Part shown: in pieces, positions 13,313 to 16,677 of the stretch | Position numbering within the stretch: the first letter of the stretch is position 1 | Layout of the letters: each line of letters starts with the position of its first letter | DNA from: JAAEEP01 sp035529155 | Lineage (GTDB): Archaea; Thermoplasmatota; Thermoplasmata; Methanomassiliicoccales; JAAEEP01 | Reading direction: 5' to 3' | Length of the DNA stretch: 16,677 nucleotides | Assembly (NCBI GenBank): GCA_035529155.1 | Contig: DATKXF010000026.1 | Location: 1 to 16,677, forward strand | Program-made: the position numbers and the translations under genes | Notes under the pieces: generated by a model | Database searches by the model: none | Seen by the model: the letters and a program-made list of their open reading frames with translations, nothing else | Told to the model about the DNA's origin: nothing

Positions 13313-13792
13313 TCAAAGATTCTTAGTCATCCTGATGGCGTCCTCGCCATCTGGATAATATCCTGCCTCCCCACCGTCAACGGAGAACTCAATGGAATTG
13401 TACAGGTCTCTTGCCGCGGTGTTGCCTGTTCTAACCCTTAGAACGATCTTGTTGTACATACCCCTGAAACCTGGCAGTCTCTTATCAAGATAGGCTCGGG
13501 TTATGCCCCTCCCACGCATCTCTGGAATAATGCAGATCGAGTGAAGCGATATCGTCCGAGAATTCCTTCTGGTTAGATAGACTGAGTAACCTACCGGTGT
13601 GCTCCCGGTTTCGATCACGTCGACGATGATCGAGCGATGAGGGTTGCGAATGAAGTGACCTATCTTCTCCTTGGAGAACCTGTCCACCTCGTTGAACGAC
13701 CTGTTCTCCATCTCTACCAGCATGGAGAGATCTGCTTTTTCGGCTGGTCTGAAGGAGATCTCATGATCCTTATATTCCTTCAAATTCCTCAC
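13313..13792 (-). CDS. GNAT-family N-acetyltransferase
   Basis: A 159-residue protein with the GNAT fold. It has an N-terminal ISFRPAEKADL strand and helix, the central strands TISLHSICIIPEMRGRGITR (80-99) containing the acetyl-CoA-binding RGRGI loop (93-97), and the motif B region VRTGNTAARDLYNSIEF (120-136). Similarity is greatest to RimI-type and other protein or amino-group acetyltransferases. The most probable start is the GTG at 13792, which overlaps the ATP-grasp gene by 23 bases; a TTG at 13783 sits close behind a GGTGAGG and is an alternative. It is the last gene of the RLAN/ATP-grasp operon. The acceptor may therefore be the product of that ligase, but this is inferred from position only. 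Confidence 0.85.
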   Translation of the reverse strand: MRNLKEYKDHEISFRPAEKADLSMLVEMENRSFNEVDRFSKEKIGHFIRNPHRSIIVDVIETGSTPVGYSVYLTRRNSRTISLHSICIIPEMRGRGITRAYLDKRLPGFRGMYNKIVLRVRTGNTAARDLYNSIEFSVDGGEAGYYPDGEDAIRMTKNL

Positions 13793-14663
13793 CGACCAGG
13801 TACTTCACGATGCTGGAATAGATCTCTGGATTAGCCTCGTCTTCGAAGCCTGCGTCAATGTTAGGATTGTCATTGACCTCTATGACGAAGAACTCACCAT
13901 TGACTTCCTTGATATCCACCCCATAAAGGCCTTTGCCAATGGCTCTGGATGCACTGAGGGCGACATTGACCAAACCCTTGCTGACCTCGTCCATCGTGGG
14001 ACATTGGACGGTGCAGACCGATGTCTTTCCATCCTCCCTTCGGTCATAGATTCTCCAGCCATTCTTGGGCATGATGTACTTCACAACTGCCAAGACCTTG
14101 CCTCCAAGGGTGACCACCCTCCAGTCAAAATCGCTTGGAATGAACTGCTGGGCAATGATCCGATCGGTCCTGCGAAGGAACCTCTTCCCGATCCTTACGA
14201 ACTCCTGGGGGTTGCTGGCCTTCTCCACCTTGGCGGAGAAGCTGGACTCGGGAGCCTTCAATACAAGTGGAACTCCCAGTGTCTCAAAGAGTTCGTAGGC
14301 GTTCTCCTCGATCACCTCGTCGGAATCAAGAAAGACCGTGTCCGGAAGGGATACGTTGTCTCGCATCAACCGCTTGTACATGTGGACCTTGTCGCAGCAT
14401 ATCCTGATGCTTTCCGAGTCGTCCAGGATCCGTTTTCCCTTCATCTCCGCCATCCTGGAGACCACGTAGGTGACGTTCATTGGGTCTGTCAACGCCCTGA
14501 TGAAGACGGCATCGTAGTTCTCAAGCAGCTGGATATCGTTCCTGAAGACGAAATCAAGCTGATGACCCATCTGAAAGGCGGCAAGCCTGAAGTTTGATAG
14601 GGATGTGAGCTCTGGGGACCTGCTTATGGTGTATCTCTCTGTGAATATCGCTATTCGCGCCAT
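13770..14663 (-). CDS. RimK-family ATP-grasp ligase, RLAN-associated type
   Basis: A 297-residue ATP-grasp enzyme. ATP-grasp ligases activate a carboxylate as acyl phosphate and join it to an amine, and the RimK branch adds amino acids to peptides, proteins or cofactors. Matching segments are YDAVFIRALTDPMNVTYVVS, ILDDSESIRICCDKVHMYK, PLVLKAPESSFSAKV, AQQFIPSDFDWRVVTLGGKV, GKGLYGVDIKEVNGE and the Mg-binding EVNDNPNIDAGFED (262-275). This pattern is that of the ATP-grasp half of the bacterial RLAN-RimK fusion proteins rather than of CofF, MptN or LysX. The RLAN half is encoded separately just upstream, overlapping by 13 bases. The amino acid and acceptor are unknown. The overlap with the GNAT gene downstream makes a tight three-gene unit. 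Confidence 0.88.
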   Translation of the reverse strand: MARIAIFTERYTISRSPELTSLSNFRLAAFQMGHQLDFVFRNDIQLLENYDAVFIRALTDPMNVTYVVSRMAEMKGKRILDDSESIRICCDKVHMYKRLMRDNVSLPDTVFLDSDEVIEENAYELFETLGVPLVLKAPESSFSAKVEKASNPQEFVRIGKRFLRRTDRIIAQQFIPSDFDWRVVTLGGKVLAVVKYIMPKNGWRIYDRREDGKTSVCTVQCPTMDEVSKGLVNVALSASRAIGKGLYGVDIKEVNGEFFVIEVNDNPNIDAGFEDEANPEIYSSIVKYLVGEEFEGI

Positions 14664-15295
14664 ACACCCATCCCCTCCAAAATCCTCTTCTCGTTAAGGG
14701 TCAGATCCTCCTCAAGCAGCGGCTCGATCGAGGAGAGCAGATAGCTCTGAGGAGTGACCACAGTCTTGATCTTCATCAGTGGAAGATGGAACACCTCAAA
14801 CGCCCGCTTGACGAAGTCCCTGTATTCCTTCACTAAGGTCTTTCCCATGATGCATCGGACTGTATCGATCCTGAAGTTCGATGGCAGCTGCTGAACATGG
14901 GCCGCGAACTTACCAGACATCGTTATGCGCTTCACCTTGGTCTCCACCTCCTCCTTGCTCTCAATGATCTCGTAACCGGTGGAGAATGGGTTCACGGGGT
15001 AGGCAATCAGAGGTGGCTTGACATCATGAGGGAAGTTTATTATGCGCCCCTCGAGGACCGGTATGCCTCCAAGTTTGGCCTTTTCCAAGGCAAGGGGAGC
15101 GATGTAGGCATCAATTATCTCCTGAGTAGAGGGATATATTCTCCTCCCAGCCACCTCGGCGTCAAGAGAAAGGTAATACCCTTCGGTCATGTAGGTGTAA
15201 TCGCCATGGAGATTGAACCAAAGCTGCTCACTCTTCGAAAGTCCGAACATCTCTTGGTTCAATTCCTGATTTAGAAGAAAAAGTATGCTACCCAT
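14651..15295 (-). CDS. Stand-alone RLAN-like (RimK-like ATP-grasp N-terminal) domain protein
   Basis: A 214-residue soluble protein whose features match the RLAN domain normally fused in front of a RimK-type ATP-grasp. These are GYYLSLDAEVAGRRIYPSTQEI (39-60), then the IDTVRCIMGKTLVKEYRDFV segment followed by RAFEVFHLPLMKIKTVV, and near the end SIEPLLEEDLTLNEKRIL. The function of RLAN is not established; it is thought to recognise the acceptor of the ligase. The central region (about 85-140, with INFPHDVKPPLIAYPVNPFS) looks inserted relative to the domain as I remember it. The gene overlaps the start of the ATP-grasp gene, so the two probably form one complex from translationally coupled subunits. 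The ATG at 15295 has only a weak AAGGA some 13 bases ahead. The assignment is from motif memory. Confidence 0.72.
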   Translation of the reverse strand: MGSILFLLNQELNQEMFGLSKSEQLWFNLHGDYTYMTEGYYLSLDAEVAGRRIYPSTQEIIDAYIAPLALEKAKLGGIPVLEGRIINFPHDVKPPLIAYPVNPFSTGYEIIESKEEVETKVKRITMSGKFAAHVQQLPSNFRIDTVRCIMGKTLVKEYRDFVKRAFEVFHLPLMKIKTVVTPQSYLLSSIEPLLEEDLTLNEKRILEGMGVWRE

Positions 15296-15340
15296 CTATT
15301 CGCGTTCCTTGACTAAGTTTGTCAGGTTCAAAGGTATCCC

Positions 15341-15358
15341 TTAGACCTGGAGGTCAAT
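15341..15358. promoter_or_regulatory. Inverted repeat between the RLAN operon and nop5
   Basis: GACCT-GG-AGGTC (15344-15355) is a 5-2-5 inverted repeat about 50 bases before the RLAN start and about 105 bases before nop5. The position suits an operator of the RLAN operon, but there is no second copy in the window to support that. Confidence 0.3.
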
Positions 15359-15424
15359 TAAATTTTCGGATATTTCAAACTTACTGTAGTTACAATTTCA
15401 CATGACCATCCCCTCGAGAGATGC

Positions 15425-15434
15425 GATAAAAAGA
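15425..15434 (+). promoter_or_regulatory. TATA-like element of nop5
   Basis: GATAAAAAGA lies about 30 bases before the ATG at 15461. No Shine-Dalgarno is visible in the short leader, so the transcript is probably nearly leaderless. Confidence 0.5.
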
Positions 15435-15460
15435 ATTAACCGGTCCCCTATTCACGTAAC

Positions 15461-16498
15461 ATGATCTTGGTCACCAAGTGGTTCGGCGTTTTCCTATGCG
15501 ACGGGGATAAAGTAAAGAAGCACATCCTCTTCGAAAAGGACCCCCGGCTCATGGCCGAAAGGATGGCCGCGGTGCAGAGAGGGGAGATTCTTCCTGAAGA
15601 AGAGGAGCTCGCCGGAAGGGGTGTCAAGGTCGCAGACCCCCGCCTCTCCAAACTGGGTAAACCAGTGTTCTTCGATTCCTCGTTCATAAGACCAGAGAAT
15701 TACGGCCTCGGTAGAGACCTTATGCATGAGGTCATGGTCAACCTTGCCAAGCTTCGGACTAGAGAACCAGTTAGCAGGGATAGGTGTATTCTCCAGGCGA
15801 TTAGGGCGATAGATGACCTCATCGAGACCATCAACCTCATGAGCGGGAGGCTCCACGAGTGGTACGGGCTATACTTCCCAGAGCTTTCGGATTACGCCAG
15901 GGACGAGAGGTATCCCTTGCTGATAATGAATATGGGAGACCGGGATGCTGTTATCAAGGAGTTGGGTCTTGAACTCGAATCAGTCGGACACGAGATGGAC
16001 GAGAGGGACATCGCTCCCGTGAGAGATCTGGCTGCTCAGCTTATCCAGCTCTACGAGAGGAAATCCGAGTTGGAGACATATCTGGCACAGAGCATGGAAG
16101 AGGAGGCTCCCAACCTCACGCATTTGCTGACGGCGAACCTTGGAGCGAGGTTGATCTCCCTTGCGGGCGGATTGAAGCGCCTTTCACAGCTTCCTTCGAG
16201 CACTGTCCAGCTTCTCGGTGCTGAGAAGGCCATGTTCCTTCACCTGAAGAACGGAAAGAGCCCCCCGAAGCATGGGGTGATATACCAGCATCCTCTAGTG
16301 CACCGGGCAGCGCCCTGGCAGAGGGGAAAGATGGCCCGCACGCTCGCGGGTAAGATTTCTATCGCCGCCAAGGTGGACGAGTGGGACGGAGAGTTCATTG
16401 CGGACCGCTTGAAGGAGGAGCTGGATGCTAGAGCGGAGGAGATCAAGAAGAAGTATCCAAACCCTCCCAAGAGAAAGAAGTCGAAGCGGAGGAAATGA
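15461..16498 (+). CDS. nop5: Nop5 (Nop56/58-type) box C/D RNP core protein
   Basis: Nop5 bridges fibrillarin and L7Ae on box C/D guide RNAs and positions the methyltransferase over its target. The 345 residues show three parts. First is the N-terminal fibrillarin-binding domain (about 1-95, beginning MILVTKWFGVFLCDG). Second is a coiled-coil region (about 110-215). Third is the NOP domain with its signature run NLGARLISLAGGLKRLSQLP (226-245), followed by STVQLLGAEKA, PPKHGVIYQHPLVH (268-281) and RGKMARTLAGKISIAAKVD. The tail KRKKSKRRK is strongly basic, as in other archaeal Nop5 proteins. The gene is on the same strand as flpA but about 14 kb from it, with its own promoter, and precedes the aIF5A gene. 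Confidence 0.95.
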   Translation: MILVTKWFGVFLCDGDKVKKHILFEKDPRLMAERMAAVQRGEILPEEEELAGRGVKVADPRLSKLGKPVFFDSSFIRPENYGLGRDLMHEVMVNLAKLRTREPVSRDRCILQAIRAIDDLIETINLMSGRLHEWYGLYFPELSDYARDERYPLLIMNMGDRDAVIKELGLELESVGHEMDERDIAPVRDLAAQLIQLYERKSELETYLAQSMEEEAPNLTHLLTANLGARLISLAGGLKRLSQLPSSTVQLLGAEKAMFLHLKNGKSPPKHGVIYQHPLVHRAAPWQRGKMARTLAGKISIAAKVDEWDGEFIADRLKEELDARAEEIKKKYPNPPKRKKSKRRK

Positions 16499-16540
16499 AC
16501 AAAACTTTTATCCATGATACCATATCCCTGATTGATAGCC

Positions 16541-16677
16541 ATGTCTTGGACCCAAGCTGAGGTTAGAGAGCTCAAGGTTAACAGGTATGTACTGATCGAT
16601 GATGAGCCCTGCAAGATTATATCCATTTCAACGTCCAAGCCCGGAAAGCACGGTGAGGCCAAGGCCAGAATCGAAGC
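16541..16677 (+). CDS. eif5a: Translation initiation factor aIF5A (N-terminal fragment, cut by window end)
   Basis: The first 45 residues of archaeal IF5A, which relieves ribosome stalling at difficult peptide bonds and carries a hypusine modification. The visible part starts MSWTQAEVRELKVNRYVLID, continues DEPCKIISISTS and includes the hypusination loop SKPGKHGEAK (32-41). K36 is the lysine expected to be converted to deoxyhypusine/hypusine. A TATA-like CTTTTATCC (16505-16513) lies about 30 bases upstream, giving a very short leader. The gene continues beyond the window; the truncation is an edge effect, not a pseudogene. Confidence 0.95.
   Translation, partial: MSWTQAEVRELKVNRYVLIDDEPCKIISISTSKPGKHGEAKARIE

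Noticed and set aside
14004..14597. Plus-strand open frame of 197 codons opposite the ATP-grasp gene
   Set aside because: The minus-strand frame carries the full set of ATP-grasp motifs; the antisense product is low in family-like features.
13770..14663. Assignment of the ATP-grasp enzyme as CofF, MptN or LysX
   Set aside because: Its motifs (YDAVFIR, DDSESI, SDFDWR, EVNDNPNIDAGFED) and the adjacent RLAN-like gene fit the RLAN-RimK group better; cofactor glutamylation remains a lesser possibility.

Overview
The window reads as a chromosomal segment of a mesophilic or moderately thermophilic euryarchaeon. The best guess is a Thermoplasmatota-type lineage. The archaeal assignment rests on fibrillarin (FlpA), Nop5, the archaeal/eukaryal form of ribosomal protein S15, a RecJ/GAN-type DHH nuclease directly behind S15, the KEOPS subunit Kae1, initiation factor aIF5A, AT-rich TATA-type promoters with very short leaders, and a tRNA gene without an encoded CCA end. 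The lineage guess rests mainly on the remembered resemblance of Kae1 to Thermoplasma Kae1 and is weaker. Coding density is high and no gap between genes exceeds about 210 bases. I see no insertion sequence, CRISPR array, rRNA or prophage gene.

Layout. 1-529 (minus): the 5' tip of an unidentified gene and a winged-helix regulator. 588-1627 (plus): flpA overlapping a Nudix hydrolase gene by ATGA. 1686-3494 (plus): rps15 and a DHH nuclease. 3496-4732 (minus): a glutaredoxin-like protein followed by Kae1, convergent with the nuclease at a 1-base gap. 4901-4973: tRNA-Val(GAC). 5184-8078 (plus): two tandem genes, each a DapA-family aldolase domain fused to a domain I recognise as formaldehyde-activating enzyme (Fae). 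8175-10110 (minus): a V4R-domain regulator resembling MsvR, and a CorA metal channel. 10250-11873 (plus): mtnA overlapping a class II aldolase gene, probably a methylthioadenosine salvage/shunt pair. 11896-12513 (minus): a histidine-phosphatase. 12681-13260 (plus): a DUF2178-like membrane protein overlapping a small XRE regulator, behind an inverted-repeat promoter. 13313-15295 (minus): a three-gene run of a free-standing RLAN domain, its ATP-grasp ligase and a GNAT acetyltransferase. 15461-16498 (plus): nop5. 16541-end: the start of aIF5A.

The main discovery candidate is the tandem DapA-Fae pair. Fae condenses formaldehyde with tetrahydromethanopterin. In many archaea Fae is fused to hexulose-phosphate synthase, an aldolase that can release formaldehyde. 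Here the partner is a pyruvate-type class I aldolase that lacks the arginine diagnostic of dihydrodipicolinate synthase. I infer an aldolase that makes or uses formaldehyde, with capture by the attached Fae domain, for example cleavage of 4-hydroxy-2-oxobutanoate to pyruvate and formaldehyde. The two Fae domains have decayed in complementary ways. Copy 1 keeps the EPN and GPAQ motifs but has serine at the conserved histidine. Copy 2 keeps that histidine but has lost the EPN loop and GPAQ. Because Fae active sites lie between subunits, the pair may work only as a mixed oligomer. The split RLAN/ATP-grasp/GNAT operon is the second most interesting element.
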